Shown here: piece by piece, positions 32,257-40,967 of the stretch | Layout of the letters: every line of letters starts with the position of its first letter | Position numbering within the stretch: position 1 is the stretch's first letter | NCBI GenBank assembly: GCA_015999745.1 | Contig: JAECQP010000029.1 | Coordinates: 1 to 45,589 of the forward strand | Origin: Sphingobacteriia bacterium | Lineage (GTDB): Bacteria > Bacteroidota > Bacteroidia > Chitinophagales > Chitinophagaceae | Direction: 5' to 3' | DNA: 45,589 nt | Program-made: the position numbers and the translations under genes | Notes under the pieces: model-generated | What the model was told of the DNA's origin: nothing | The model's database searches: none | Seen by the model: only the letters and a program-made list of their open reading frames with translations

Positions 32257-32793
32257 ATGTCAAAAAGAAACAACTTCGTATTTATCGCCCTGCACATTGT
32301 CTCATGGTTGATTTTTATCGGCTTGAGCATAGAAGCTGGCGGACTGATTGTCAATTTTATTTTTAGTGTGGTCAAACCCGAATTTGTAGGCAACCTGTAC
32401 CAAAAATTAGATTTAAGCAAAATGTATCACCAAAATCAATGGGCTTTTTTTGGCATGTATGGCTTTTTATTATTTGTGTCCATTTTGAAGGCAACCCTCT
32501 TCTATATTTTGATAATGCTACAGTATAAATTGGATTTATCCAAACCGTTCAGCAGCTATGTTGCCAACAAAATCAAAAGCATTGCCTATTGTACATTTTC
32601 GATCGGCATCATCAGCCTTATTGCCCGTCAGGTTGCCAAAAGTTTACTGCATTATGGATACGAAACCGACAAACTAAATCAGTTTTGGGAAGACAGCCAG
32701 GCTTTTATTTTGATGTCGGCTGTTGTCTATGTTATATCACAAATTTTTAAAAGAGGTGTTGAAATTCAAAACGAAAACGATTTCACTGTATAG
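32257..32793 (+). CDS. DUF2975 membrane protein
   Basis: 178 residues with four membrane helices (about 8-30, 60-85, 105-128, 145-165) in the DUF2975 layout. The start is fixed by MSKRNNFVFIALHIVSWLIF, directly after the inverted repeat. DUF2975 proteins (for example B. subtilis YoaS) are regularly encoded right before a small YozG-like XRE regulator, exactly as here with 2 bases between stop and start. Their molecular role is not known; they may sense a membrane signal for the regulator or be regulated by it. AT-rich composition points to acquisition with the neighbouring genes. Confidence 0.88.
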   Translation: MSKRNNFVFIALHIVSWLIFIGLSIEAGGLIVNFIFSVVKPEFVGNLYQKLDLSKMYHQNQWAFFGMYGFLLFVSILKATLFYILIMLQYKLDLSKPFSSYVANKIKSIAYCTFSIGIISLIARQVAKSLLHYGYETDKLNQFWEDSQAFILMSAVVYVISQIFKRGVEIQNENDFTV

Positions 32794-32795
32794 TT

Positions 32796-33011
32796 ATGCC
32801 AATCATTGTAAACTTAGATGTAATGATGGCAAAGCGAAAAATGTCACTTAACGAGCTATCAGAAAAAGTTGAGCTGACGCTTTCTAACCTATCTATTCTA
32901 AAAACGGGAAAAGCGAAAGCGATACGTTTTAGCACTTTAGAATCTATATGTAAGGCACTAAACTGTCAGCCTGCTGATATTTTAGAATTTGTTGATGAAG
33001 AAAATCATTAA
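32796..33011 (+). CDS. Small XRE/Cro-type transcriptional regulator (YozG-like)
   Basis: 71 residues, almost only a helix-turn-helix: MPIIVNLDVMMAKRKMSLNE, LSEKVELTLSNLSILKTGKA (recognition helix region), then IRFSTLESICKALNCQPADI. It matches the Cro/C1 HTH_26 class paired with DUF2975 proteins. It should bind DNA as a dimer, probably at the inverted repeat before the DUF2975 gene, and regulate its own operon. Two bases separate it from the DUF2975 stop, so translation is likely coupled. Confidence 0.93.
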   Translation: MPIIVNLDVMMAKRKMSLNELSEKVELTLSNLSILKTGKAKAIRFSTLESICKALNCQPADILEFVDEENH

Positions 33012-33030
33012 TGCACTAAAGTAAACTACC

Positions 33031-33053
33031 AATTTATTTCTCAAAAATAAATT
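33031..33053. repeat. AT-only hairpin after the XRE gene
   Basis: AATTTATTT (33031-33039) and AAATAAATT (33045-33053) form a 9-bp stem with a CTCAA loop, 20 bases after the XRE stop. No T-run follows; stem stability is low. Confidence 0.35.
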
Positions 33054-33133
33054 TCACAATCTGTGATTTTAGGCACCCTTATGCGAATAATTAAAAAGGC
33101 ATTGAAAAATTAAAACTAAAAACAAATAAAAAA

Positions 33134-33712
33134 ATGATTTTACAAACGATTTCAAGTATTAAACAACTATCATTCCTTGTAATGGTAATCTCAGTCCTTG
33201 CATTACCCGCCTGCGGACAAAATGGTCAAAGTAAAAAAGTGAGTGTAACGCAAGTAGCACCACCTACTGATGTTCATACAGCGATTATGAAAGAGGATAT
33301 TGTTGCCATAAAGCAACATATTGCCGCAAAGTCAAATTTAAACGAAAAAGAAAAATTTGGAGGTAGCACACCACTAATCAGTGCAACACTATTTGGCAAA
33401 ACTGAAATCGCAATATTACTGATTGATGCCGGGGCAAAGCTCAACATTCAAAATAATGACGGCTCTACAGCACTTATGACGGCAGCCTTTTTTTGCAGAA
33501 CTGAACTAGTGAAAATATTATTGGCAAAAAATGCTGATAAAACAATAAAAAACAAATTTGGCAATACCGCCCTTGAAACTGTTTCAACTTCCTTTCAAGA
33601 TGCAAAACCTATTTATGATATGTTAGGCAGCTCATTAGCTCCGTTAGGACTGAAGTTAGATTATGAATATCTGAAGAAAAACAGACCGGTTATCGCAGCA
33701 ATGCTAAAATAA
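33134..33712 (+). CDS. Ankyrin-repeat lipoprotein
   Basis: 192 residues. A lipoprotein signal peptide ends at LPAC (Cys27), followed by a short linker and about three ankyrin repeats (DVHTAIMKEDIVAIKQHIAA; FGGSTPLISATLFGKTEIAI; DGSTALMTAAFFCRTELVKI; FGNTALETV). It would be anchored in a membrane facing the periplasm or surface and mediate protein binding. The closing ~35 residues (APLGLKLDYEYLKKNRPVIA) are not ankyrin-like. It is AT-rich like the island and lies 6 bases before the acyltransferase gene, which suggests they work together. Some bacterial periplasmic ankyrin proteins protect enzymes or inhibit toxins, but no such partner is seen here. Confidence 0.85.
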   Translation: MILQTISSIKQLSFLVMVISVLALPACGQNGQSKKVSVTQVAPPTDVHTAIMKEDIVAIKQHIAAKSNLNEKEKFGGSTPLISATLFGKTEIAILLIDAGAKLNIQNNDGSTALMTAAFFCRTELVKILLAKNADKTIKNKFGNTALETVSTSFQDAKPIYDMLGSSLAPLGLKLDYEYLKKNRPVIAAMLK

Positions 33713-33718
33713 AACATA

Positions 33719-34786
33719 ATGCAAGATAGAAAACATTTTATTGACTGGATACGTGTGATAGCCATTGCCTTATTGATGGTATATCATGTGGCAATTGTTT
33801 TCCAACCATGGGGGCTTATGATTGGCTTCATGGTAAATACAGAATCATGGGAATCATTGTGGATTCCTATGACCATGCTGAACGTTTGGCGAATACCTAT
33901 TTTGTTTTTCATTTCAGGTATCGGTGTTTTCTATTCCTTTAAAAATAGAAACTGGCATCAATTGTTAAAAGAAAGAGGACAAAGAATAGGTATACCGTTG
34001 GCATTCGGAATAGTATTTATTGCACCAGTGTATCTACTCATGCTGCAAAATTATTACGACTGGAAACTTCAATACATTCCACAGGCATCACATCTTTGGT
34101 TTTTGATAAATATCTTGTGTTATGTTATTTTAAGTATTGTTCCATTATATTATTTAAAAAGGGCGTCAAATAATTTATTTGCACTTAAACTTCAAAAATT
34201 AATTAGCAGCCCAATCATGTATCTATTAGTAATTATTTGTTTTGTTATAGAAACTGTTATTGTCAATCCACCTATGTACGAAATGTATGCCTCCACAACG
34301 CATGGTTTCTTTTTAGGGTGGTTAGCATTTATTTTCGGGTGTTTATTTGCTTTTTCAGGAGAGGCGTTTTGGAATAACCTGGCAAAATTTAGATGGCCTT
34401 TTTTGATTCTTGCTACTACATTTTTTATAGTAAGGCTTGGAAATTATTTATCATTTCCTCAGAAAGTAAATTTGCCTATCGAAACTTGCCTTTGGGTGTT
34501 TACGATTTTAGCATTTGCAAAGCAATATCTAAATATTCCACATAGATTACTTTTCTATTTCTCAAAAGCGGCATACCCTATTTATATAGTACACATGATA
34601 TTTTTAGGGTTATCATGCAGTTTAGTGTTGCCAGTAGCAATCAATGTACAAATAAAATTTTGCATTGTATTGATAGGAACAATTTGTGGCAGTTTGACAT
34701 GTTATGAATTTATAAAAAGGAGCAAATTCCTCAGAATATTATTTGGAATAAGTAACAATGATAATTCCCCTAAAAAAGCCATTTAA
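33719..34786 (+). CDS. Acyltransferase family 3 membrane protein
   Basis: 355 residues with about ten membrane helices. The N-terminus MQDRKHFIDWIRVIAIALLM and YHVAIVFQPWGLMIG, with a conserved His in the first luminal loop, are typical of acyltransferase-3/OpgC-type enzymes that transfer acetyl or succinyl groups to sugars of surface glycans or to lipids. The start is 6 bases after the ankyrin lipoprotein stop, which implies one transcript. The gene is AT-rich and of normal length. The acceptor cannot be told; no polysaccharide genes lie beside it in the island. Confidence 0.88.
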   Translation: MQDRKHFIDWIRVIAIALLMVYHVAIVFQPWGLMIGFMVNTESWESLWIPMTMLNVWRIPILFFISGIGVFYSFKNRNWHQLLKERGQRIGIPLAFGIVFIAPVYLLMLQNYYDWKLQYIPQASHLWFLINILCYVILSIVPLYYLKRASNNLFALKLQKLISSPIMYLLVIICFVIETVIVNPPMYEMYASTTHGFFLGWLAFIFGCLFAFSGEAFWNNLAKFRWPFLILATTFFIVRLGNYLSFPQKVNLPIETCLWVFTILAFAKQYLNIPHRLLFYFSKAAYPIYIVHMIFLGLSCSLVLPVAINVQIKFCIVLIGTICGSLTCYEFIKRSKFLRILFGISNNDNSPKKAI

Positions 34787-34798
34787 AAAATACTAAGT

Positions 34799-34864
34799 TT
34801 AAAATACAGAAAAGACAATCACCAGCACCAGTAGTGCATAAATTGTTGTTTTAATCATTTTCAT
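34799..34864 (-). CDS. Possible 21-residue single-helix membrane peptide
   Basis: The minus strand reads MKMIKTTIYALLVLVIVFSVF and stop: a basic N-terminus and one hydrophobic helix, as in known bacterial membrane microproteins. It lies in the gap between the acyltransferase and rocD, convergent with the former. A perfect 16-base palindrome is 6 bases upstream of the ATG, and a weak -7-like TATTTTCA lies beyond it. Such a short frame can occur by chance. Confidence 0.3.
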   Translation of the reverse strand: MKMIKTTIYALLVLVIVFSVF

Positions 34865-34870
34865 ATACAA

Positions 34871-34886
34871 TCATTATATATAATGA
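34871..34886. repeat. Perfect 16-base palindrome
   Basis: TCATTATATATAATGA, in the 292-base gap before rocD and just upstream of the putative microprotein start. AT-only cores give such palindromes by chance fairly often; an operator is possible. Confidence 0.45.
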
Positions 34887-35078
34887 AAATAACTATTTCC
34901 GGTAATACAACCGAAATTTATTAATTTGCGGATACTATGATCAATTTGCATTTTCTGCATTTCAACCTCGATTTTCTCGATCATCCACTTGGTGGTTACT
35001 GATTGTATACCCTGCTGCACCAACGGGATGCTGTTCCCGGACCTTTATTGATTTTATTGACCTCATTAACCAATTACA

Positions 35079-36311
35079 ATGGATACTTCTGTATTATCCC
35101 CGAAAGCGGCTGTGTATCTGCAGCTGGAAGAACAATATGGCGCACACAACTATCACCCCCTTCCTGTAGTACTGGAAAGAGGCGAAGGCGTTTTTTTATG
35201 GGATGTGGATGGAAAAAGATACTACGATTTTCTGAGCGGCTACTCTGCAGTAAACCAGGGGCATTGCCACCCTGCCATTATTGCCAGCCTGATTGATCAG
35301 GCGAAGAAACTCACCCTTACTTCAAGGGCGTTTCACAACAACCTCCTGGGCGAGTATGAAAAGTTCATCACCGGATATTTTGGCTACGATAAGGTATTGC
35401 CCATGAATACCGGCGTTGAGGGCGGCGAAACAGCCATTAAACTGGCCCGCAGATGGGCCTACGCCCAAAAAGGCGTTCCGGAAAATAAAGCCAGCGTGAT
35501 TTTTGCAGAAGGAAACTTCTGGGGAAGAACACTTGCAGCCATTTCTGCCTCCACCGACCCCAGCAGTTACAAGGATTTTGGTCCGTTTATGCCCGGCTTT
35601 GACCTGGTTCCTTACAACGATACGGTTGCATTGGAAAAAGCATTGCAGGATCCGAATGTATGTGCTTTCATGGTGGAACCCATACAGGGTGAAGCCGGCG
35701 TGGTGGTTCCGGATGAAGGGTACCTTCGCAAAGTAAGGGAACTCTGCACCCGGTACAATGTATTATTCATTGCAGATGAAATTCAGACCGGTTTGTCAAG
35801 AACGGGAAAAATGCTGGCCTGTGATCATGAAAATGTACGTCCGGATATCCTGATCCTGGGCAAGGCACTGAGTGGTGGCGTATTACCGGTATCCGCTGTA
35901 CTGGCGGATGATTTCATCATGCTGAACATCAAACCCGGTGAACATGGTTCTACCTATGGAGGCAACCCGTTGGCCTGTGCCGTAGCTATTACGGCCTTAA
36001 CCGTACTGAAAGAAGAGAAGATGACGGAGAATGCAGCAGCGATGGGTGAGCTGCTGCGCAGCGAGCTGGCCAAACTGCAGTCACCCTTTATCACAACCAT
36101 TCGCGGTAAAGGATTATTGAACGCCATTGTAATTAAACACGATAACCCGGATGCTTCCTGGGACCTTTGCCTTGCATTAAAAGACCGGGGCTTGCTGGCC
36201 AAACCAACCCATGGTGATAAAATCCGCTTTGCGCCTCCCCTGCTGATTACCAGGGAGCAGATACTGGAATGCGTTCAGCTCATTGGCGATGCACTGCAAA
36301 CCCTGGCCTGA
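35079..36311 (+). CDS. rocD: Ornithine-oxo-acid aminotransferase
   Basis: A 410-residue class III PLP aminotransferase that converts ornithine and 2-oxoglutarate to glutamate semialdehyde and glutamate, linking arginine/ornithine breakdown with proline and glutamate. The PLP lysine is K262 ([13 protein letters not shown]), the cofactor-ring Asp is in [15 protein letters not shown] (about 229-243), and the family stretch [18 protein letters not shown] (109-126) marks OAT rather than acetylornithine aminotransferase. The substrate region [14 protein letters not shown] is intact. Monocistronic, in normal-GC DNA just beyond the AT-rich island; ends at a bidirectional terminator shared with the sortilin-like gene. 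Confidence 0.95.
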   Translation: MDTSVLSPKAAVYLQLEEQYGAHNYHPLPVVLERGEGVFLWDVDGKRYYDFLSGYSAVNQGHCHPAIIASLIDQAKKLTLTSRAFHNNLLGEYEKFITGYFGYDKVLPMNTGVEGGETAIKLARRWAYAQKGVPENKASVIFAEGNFWGRTLAAISASTDPSSYKDFGPFMPGFDLVPYNDTVALEKALQDPNVCAFMVEPIQGEAGVVVPDEGYLRKVRELCTRYNVLFIADEIQTGLSRTGKMLACDHENVRPDILILGKALSGGVLPVSAVLADDFIMLNIKPGEHGSTYGGNPLACAVAITALTVLKEEKMTENAAAMGELLRSELAKLQSPFITTIRGKGLLNAIVIKHDNPDASWDLCLALKDRGLLAKPTHGDKIRFAPPLLITREQILECVQLIGDALQTLA

Positions 36312-36346
36312 TCGGTCCCTGCTATTTACTTCAGCTATATAGAATC

Positions 36347-36393
36347 AAAAGAGAGTATGAATCATCCGTAATGAATGATTCTACTCTCTTTTT
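36347..36393. terminator. Bidirectional intrinsic terminator between rocD and the sortilin-like gene
   Basis: AAAAGAGAGTA plus GAATCAT (36347-36365, one bulged T) pair with ATGATTC plus TACTCTCTTTT (36375-36392); a T-run follows on the plus strand and the A-run before the stem gives Ts on the minus strand. It serves convergent genes on both sides. Confidence 0.85.
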
Positions 36394-36440
36394 ACTTTGA
36401 CAACCTTCCTTAAACTAAAAAAAAGATATTGGATACTACA

Positions 36441-39400
36441 TTATTTGATTTTACTCAATGCTTTATTGGCAATGACTTTATCCAATGCTGCAATCTGTAC
36501 ATCCAGCTCGGCTTTCAGTTCATTGAACACTTTGTAAGAGTCGTCGGTTGGTCTTGCCTCGCCGCTTTCAACGGTGCGTTGTAAAGAGGCCAGCTTGTTG
36601 TTCAGCCTGATCGGGAAGTTCAGCGGATCCTGGTTACTTTGGTTTTTCACCTGGTAAATAGTTTCCTCAATTACGGAAAGTTCATCCACAATCTTTTTCA
36701 GGTCTGCACCGATCTTCTTCTGCGCCGCAATTTTCTTTTTGTAATCACGGATTTTGATCACCGCTTCATTTGCCTTGCTCACTTCCTTATTGATTTTGGA
36801 AGCCAGTTCAAACTGTTCGCGGATATCAGCCGATGTTACGTTTTTGAAATTAGGGTTCAGCCTGATGTCAAAACTACTGGCGACTGTTTCTCCTCCGGCG
36901 GTTATCTTAATCTGGTATTTGCCATCAGGAGCCATTGGCCCGCTCTGAGGCCTTGCACCCCAAAGAATGATACCATCAAATACCACCGCTCCTGGATATT
37001 TCATGTCCCACTCAAATACATTCAGCCCTTTTTTTACAGTTGGGTTTTTCTGACCAGCGCCAAAATAAAACTCTTCTTCTGCAGGAGCCGCTGCTGCCGC
37101 TTTTTTAGCAGTAGAGTCAGGCTTTTTACCGGCAAAGCTTTTGATCAGGTTTCCGGATGCATCTGAAATTTCTACAGTAATGCTGTCTGGCTCGCCGCCC
37201 AGGTAGTACTGGAAGGCAGCGTTGCCTAAACGACGGTAAGCATCAACAGGCTGGAACAGGTGCAATGCTTTGCCAACAAGCTCCGGCTTGTATTCCCTGA
37301 TCGGATTAATATTATCAAGAATATACATAGATCTTCCATGTGTTGCAATGGCCAGATCATTGTCTTTCACTACCATATCAGATACCTGTGTAACAGGCAG
37401 GTTCAATTGCAGTGATTGCCAGTTGTCTCCATTATCAAAGGATACTACCACACCATACTCTGTTCCTGCAAACAATAATCCCGGACGTACCACATCTTCA
37501 CGAATAGCATGAACATAGTTTCCCGGCTGGATACCTTTTACAATTTTTTTCCAGGTTGCACCATAATCATCTGTTTTCCAGATATAGGGTTCGCGATCAT
37601 TCATCTGGTAGCGCTTGGCTGCGATATAAGCGGTACCGGGTTTGTGCGGTGACGCTTCGATGATACTCACCCTTGTATGCTTTGGCATATCGGGAGGGGT
37701 AATATTTTTCCAGCTCTTGCCGTGGTCCCTGGTAATATGGATCAGACCGTCATCAGAACCAGCCCAGATGGTATTAACATCATGATATGAAGGCGCCAGT
37801 GCGTATACGGTACTGTACAATTCAGGACCACTCATATCCAATGTAATTACGCCACCACTGATACCCATTGTACTGGTATCAGCCAGGGTAAGATCCGGAC
37901 TGATTTTTTCCCAGGTCTGGCCTTCATTATTGGTATACCATACATGTTGGGAAGTTACATACATTCTGCTTGGATCCTTGTGATTGAATACAATCGGATA
38001 AGTCCAGTGTACTCTCTCAGGCAGTGTTTTGGCTGGCTCTCCCATAAAGTAACGTGGGTAAGGCTGCACTTCTCTTCTTTCGCCGGTTACCCGGTTGATC
38101 CTGGTTAGTAAGTTAGAGTAGCTGCCGGCATAGAATACATCCGGATTTTTGGGATCCTGTGCAATGTATCCGCTTTCGCCACCACCTACTTCGTAAGCAT
38201 AGCCCATACCCTTCTTAACAGAATTGGTACGGCTTACCATATGTCCCCATCCTTTGGAAGGAACTACTATAGTACTGTTGTCCTGCTGTGCGCCGGCAAC
38301 ATGATAAGGGAAATCATTGGTTGCAATAATATGATACAACTGGGCAGTTGGGAAATCTTCATCCGTCCAGGTAGTACCGCCATTCACTGTAACCGTTGCA
38401 CCGCCATCGTTTGCTTCAATCAGCCGAAGCGGATCGGTCGGATCTATCCAGAGATCATGGTTGTCGCCATGTGGCACCCTGAATGCTTTATCGAACTTAA
38501 CACCGCCATCCAGTGATTTGAAGAAACCTACGTTCAATACATACACGCCATTGAGGTCTTTCGGATCTGCATAAATACGGGAATAGTAGAACGCACGCTG
38601 GCGCAGTTTACGATCCTTGTTCAGGTATTTCCAGGTTTGACCTGCATCATCGGAACGATACACACCACCGGAATCGGATTCAATGATTGCCCATACTCTT
38701 TTGGAATCAACCGGAGATACGGTAACGCCGATCTTTCCTACCAAACCTGTTGGCATACCCGGCTTACGGGTCAGTTCTTCCCAGGTTTCACCACCATCGG
38801 TAGATTTAAACAGACCGCTGCCACCGCCGCCGCCCCACATCATCCAGGGTGTACGGTAAACTTCCCAAATGGAAGCGTATAGTATATTGGGGTTGTTCGG
38901 ATCAATGATCAGGTCTTCTGCACCTGCTTTTTCACTCCTGTATAAAACCTTTTTCCAATTCTTACCGCCATCGGTAGATTTGAACACACCTCTTTCCTCG
39001 TTCGGGCCGAAAGCATGTCCTAAAACTGCCGCATAAACAATATCCGGATTGGTAGGATGAATTCTGATTCTGGAAACAGTCTGTGAATTCTTCAATCCAA
39101 CATGCTTCCAGGTTTTTCCTGCATCGGTTGATTTATACACCCCGTCCCCCTGCATGATATTTCCCCTGAACTCAGATTCTCCCGTTCCGATATAAACCAC
39201 ATCCGGATTGGAAGCCGACACCGCAACAGCGCCCACTGATGAACTTTTGATTTGTCCGTCGGTTACCGGGTTCCAGGAGTTGCCCCCGTCTGTTGTTTTC
39301 CATAATCCGCCACCCACAGCACCGAAATAATATTCATTCTTTCTGGCTGCAGAACCCGTAGCAGCCAATGAGCGGCCGCCCCTGTTGGGTCCTACATTGC

Positions 39401-39524
39401 GGTATTGCATTCCCGCAAAGAAGGATGATTCGGATTTCTTTTTGGCAACAGTACCTTCCTGCGCATACAACTCCGGTACCGTCATCAATGCAAGCACTCC
39501 GATGAAGAGATTTTTACATTTCAT
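36441..39524 (-). CDS. Sortilin/VPS10-like multi-BNR propeller protein
   Basis: 1027 residues with a signal peptide (MKCKNLFIGVLALMTVPELYA). Many BNR/Asp-box repeats of the form S-x-D-x-G-x-x-W (STDGGKNWKKV, STDAGKTWKHV, SDDAGQTWKYL, SFDNGDNWQSL) build one or two large propellers resembling the sortilin/VPS10 10-blade domain over about residues 35-740. A C-terminal beta-sandwich (GLNVFEWDMKYPGAVVFDGI) and a long helical tail follow. Often annotated as glycosyl hydrolase, but Asp-boxes alone do not prove catalysis and I see no sialidase catalytic set. It is third in the susC-susD operon (19-base gap after susD), so it probably binds or processes the substrate of that transporter at the cell surface or in the periplasm. 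Confidence 0.88.
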   Translation of the reverse strand: MKCKNLFIGVLALMTVPELYAQEGTVAKKKSESSFFAGMQYRNVGPNRGGRSLAATGSAARKNEYYFGAVGGGLWKTTDGGNSWNPVTDGQIKSSSVGAVAVSASNPDVVYIGTGESEFRGNIMQGDGVYKSTDAGKTWKHVGLKNSQTVSRIRIHPTNPDIVYAAVLGHAFGPNEERGVFKSTDGGKNWKKVLYRSEKAGAEDLIIDPNNPNILYASIWEVYRTPWMMWGGGGGSGLFKSTDGGETWEELTRKPGMPTGLVGKIGVTVSPVDSKRVWAIIESDSGGVYRSDDAGQTWKYLNKDRKLRQRAFYYSRIYADPKDLNGVYVLNVGFFKSLDGGVKFDKAFRVPHGDNHDLWIDPTDPLRLIEANDGGATVTVNGGTTWTDEDFPTAQLYHIIATNDFPYHVAGAQQDNSTIVVPSKGWGHMVSRTNSVKKGMGYAYEVGGGESGYIAQDPKNPDVFYAGSYSNLLTRINRVTGERREVQPYPRYFMGEPAKTLPERVHWTYPIVFNHKDPSRMYVTSQHVWYTNNEGQTWEKISPDLTLADTSTMGISGGVITLDMSGPELYSTVYALAPSYHDVNTIWAGSDDGLIHITRDHGKSWKNITPPDMPKHTRVSIIEASPHKPGTAYIAAKRYQMNDREPYIWKTDDYGATWKKIVKGIQPGNYVHAIREDVVRPGLLFAGTEYGVVVSFDNGDNWQSLQLNLPVTQVSDMVVKDNDLAIATHGRSMYILDNINPIREYKPELVGKALHLFQPVDAYRRLGNAAFQYYLGGEPDSITVEISDASGNLIKSFAGKKPDSTAKKAAAAAPAEEEFYFGAGQKNPTVKKGLNVFEWDMKYPGAVVFDGIILWGARPQSGPMAPDGKYQIKITAGGETVASSFDIRLNPNFKNVTSADIREQFELASKINKEVSKANEAVIKIRDYKKKIAAQKKIGADLKKIVDELSVIEETIYQVKNQSNQDPLNFPIRLNNKLASLQRTVESGEARPTDDSYKVFNELKAELDVQIAALDKVIANKALSKIK

Positions 39525-39543
39525 AATTGGTTATTTATTGGGG

Positions 39544-40947
39544 TTATTTATAAGCTTCGTTCTGAACAATCTTATTGTTGGCATCCACTTCAAAAGAAGG
39601 AATCGGAAACACCTGTTTTCCCGCTACATCCAGTGTTACCGGTGTACCATTCTTACGTTCCACATTCACCAATGCAATCAACGCCTGTCCTGTTCTCACC
39701 AGGTCAAAGAAACGATGTCCTTCAAAGGCAAATTCAAGGTTTCTTTCTCTCCAGATAGCGCCCAGCACAGTGGCTTTGGTAACTGCAGCCGTATCGGCGA
39801 TACCGGCTCTTCTTCTCACGAGATTCAGGTCGGTCAGGGCGCCGGTCAGATCATCTGTATTGGCTTTGGCCTCTGCACGGTTCAGGTACATTTCAGCCAT
39901 TCTTAAAATATGCACGTTGTCTATATTACCTGCCTTAATGTACTTGGTTGGGTAGTAGATCTTTGCGGTAGGCTCATAGGCAAACAGCGTTCCCCTTATA
40001 TCATTAGGATTGGAAGTAGCGGTTTGGTAAAAACTGGTGTGTGCGCAAAGATCGCCACGCCCGCCCTTGGAGGTTGGAACATACCAGTTCCTCATTCCAC
40101 TCTGATCAGTAGAGTTGAAGTTTAATTCAAGGATAGACTCGGTGGTCAGTTTACCGTTAAAGATTTCCAGGAAGTTGGGCAGCAAAGTGTAATTCGCATC
40201 TGTAATAACCAGGTTGGAATACTGCAACACTTTGGCATTGTTGCCGGTATACAGGTACAGCCTGGAGAGCAATGCCCTTGCAGCAGATTTAGAAGCAGTG
40301 GTCCTGTCTGCAGAAACCAGTAAAGATGTTTCGGCTTTCAGCAGATCAGCTTCCACCTGGGCATATCCTTCCGCCAGTGTAGAACGGGCAACCATGGTAG
40401 AGGCGTCCACTCCTTTAAAGGGAGTAGTCACAATTGGCAAACCCATTGTTCCGTACTTACCCGGAACACCGCCGTATACACGCAGCAGGTCAAAATAAGC
40501 CAGCGCCCTGATGAAGTAGGCATTACCGGTCATCTTGTTCTTTTCTGCATCAGTGGCATCCGTAATTCCGGGCACTTTTTCTATGATATGATTGGCCAGG
40601 TTAATGGCACGGTAAGCCCTTGCATAGAAAAATCCGTTTTCCTGGTTACCCAACGATACCTGGTAGGTATCCATTTCGCGGTAAAAATCCCAGGTACCGA
40701 TACTCTGTGCCTGGTCTGCAGAAACGTCGCTGATGATCTGGAAATTCCTTCCGTAATAATCACCATTCTGCAACTCGTTGTACATACCCGCAACAGCTGC
40801 AAGTGCACCTTTTTTATTGACGATAGCGGCACCATCACCCACTTCATTCTGTGGTTGCTGGTCCAGCACTTTGCTGCAGGACGAAAGCAATCCTAAGTTC
40901 AAAAACATGAACAGGATCAATTGTAATCTCTTTGTATTATATAACAT
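39544..40947 (-). CDS. SusD/RagB-family outer-membrane lipoprotein
   Basis: 467 residues, full length. The lipoprotein signal ends at Cys24 (LLSSCSKVLDQQP). SusD-like N-terminal helices and TPR units (NAYFIRALAYFDLLRVYGGV; SAARALLSRLYLYTGN) and the C-terminal signature (LRMAEMYLNRAEAKANTDDL; IWRERNLEFAFEGHRFFDLV) are all present. It would form the surface lid of the SusC encoded 20 bases upstream. Together with the sortilin-like gene 19 bases downstream it forms a three-gene operon. No polysaccharide-degrading enzymes are near, so the ligand may be a peptide or other non-glycan; this is inference. Confidence 0.96.
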   Translation of the reverse strand: MLYNTKRLQLILFMFLNLGLLSSCSKVLDQQPQNEVGDGAAIVNKKGALAAVAGMYNELQNGDYYGRNFQIISDVSADQAQSIGTWDFYREMDTYQVSLGNQENGFFYARAYRAINLANHIIEKVPGITDATDAEKNKMTGNAYFIRALAYFDLLRVYGGVPGKYGTMGLPIVTTPFKGVDASTMVARSTLAEGYAQVEADLLKAETSLLVSADRTTASKSAARALLSRLYLYTGNNAKVLQYSNLVITDANYTLLPNFLEIFNGKLTTESILELNFNSTDQSGMRNWYVPTSKGGRGDLCAHTSFYQTATSNPNDIRGTLFAYEPTAKIYYPTKYIKAGNIDNVHILRMAEMYLNRAEAKANTDDLTGALTDLNLVRRRAGIADTAAVTKATVLGAIWRERNLEFAFEGHRFFDLVRTGQALIALVNVERKNGTPVTLDVAGKQVFPIPSFEVDANNKIVQNEAYK

Positions 40948-40967
40948 AGCTCTTGATTGATCTGTGA

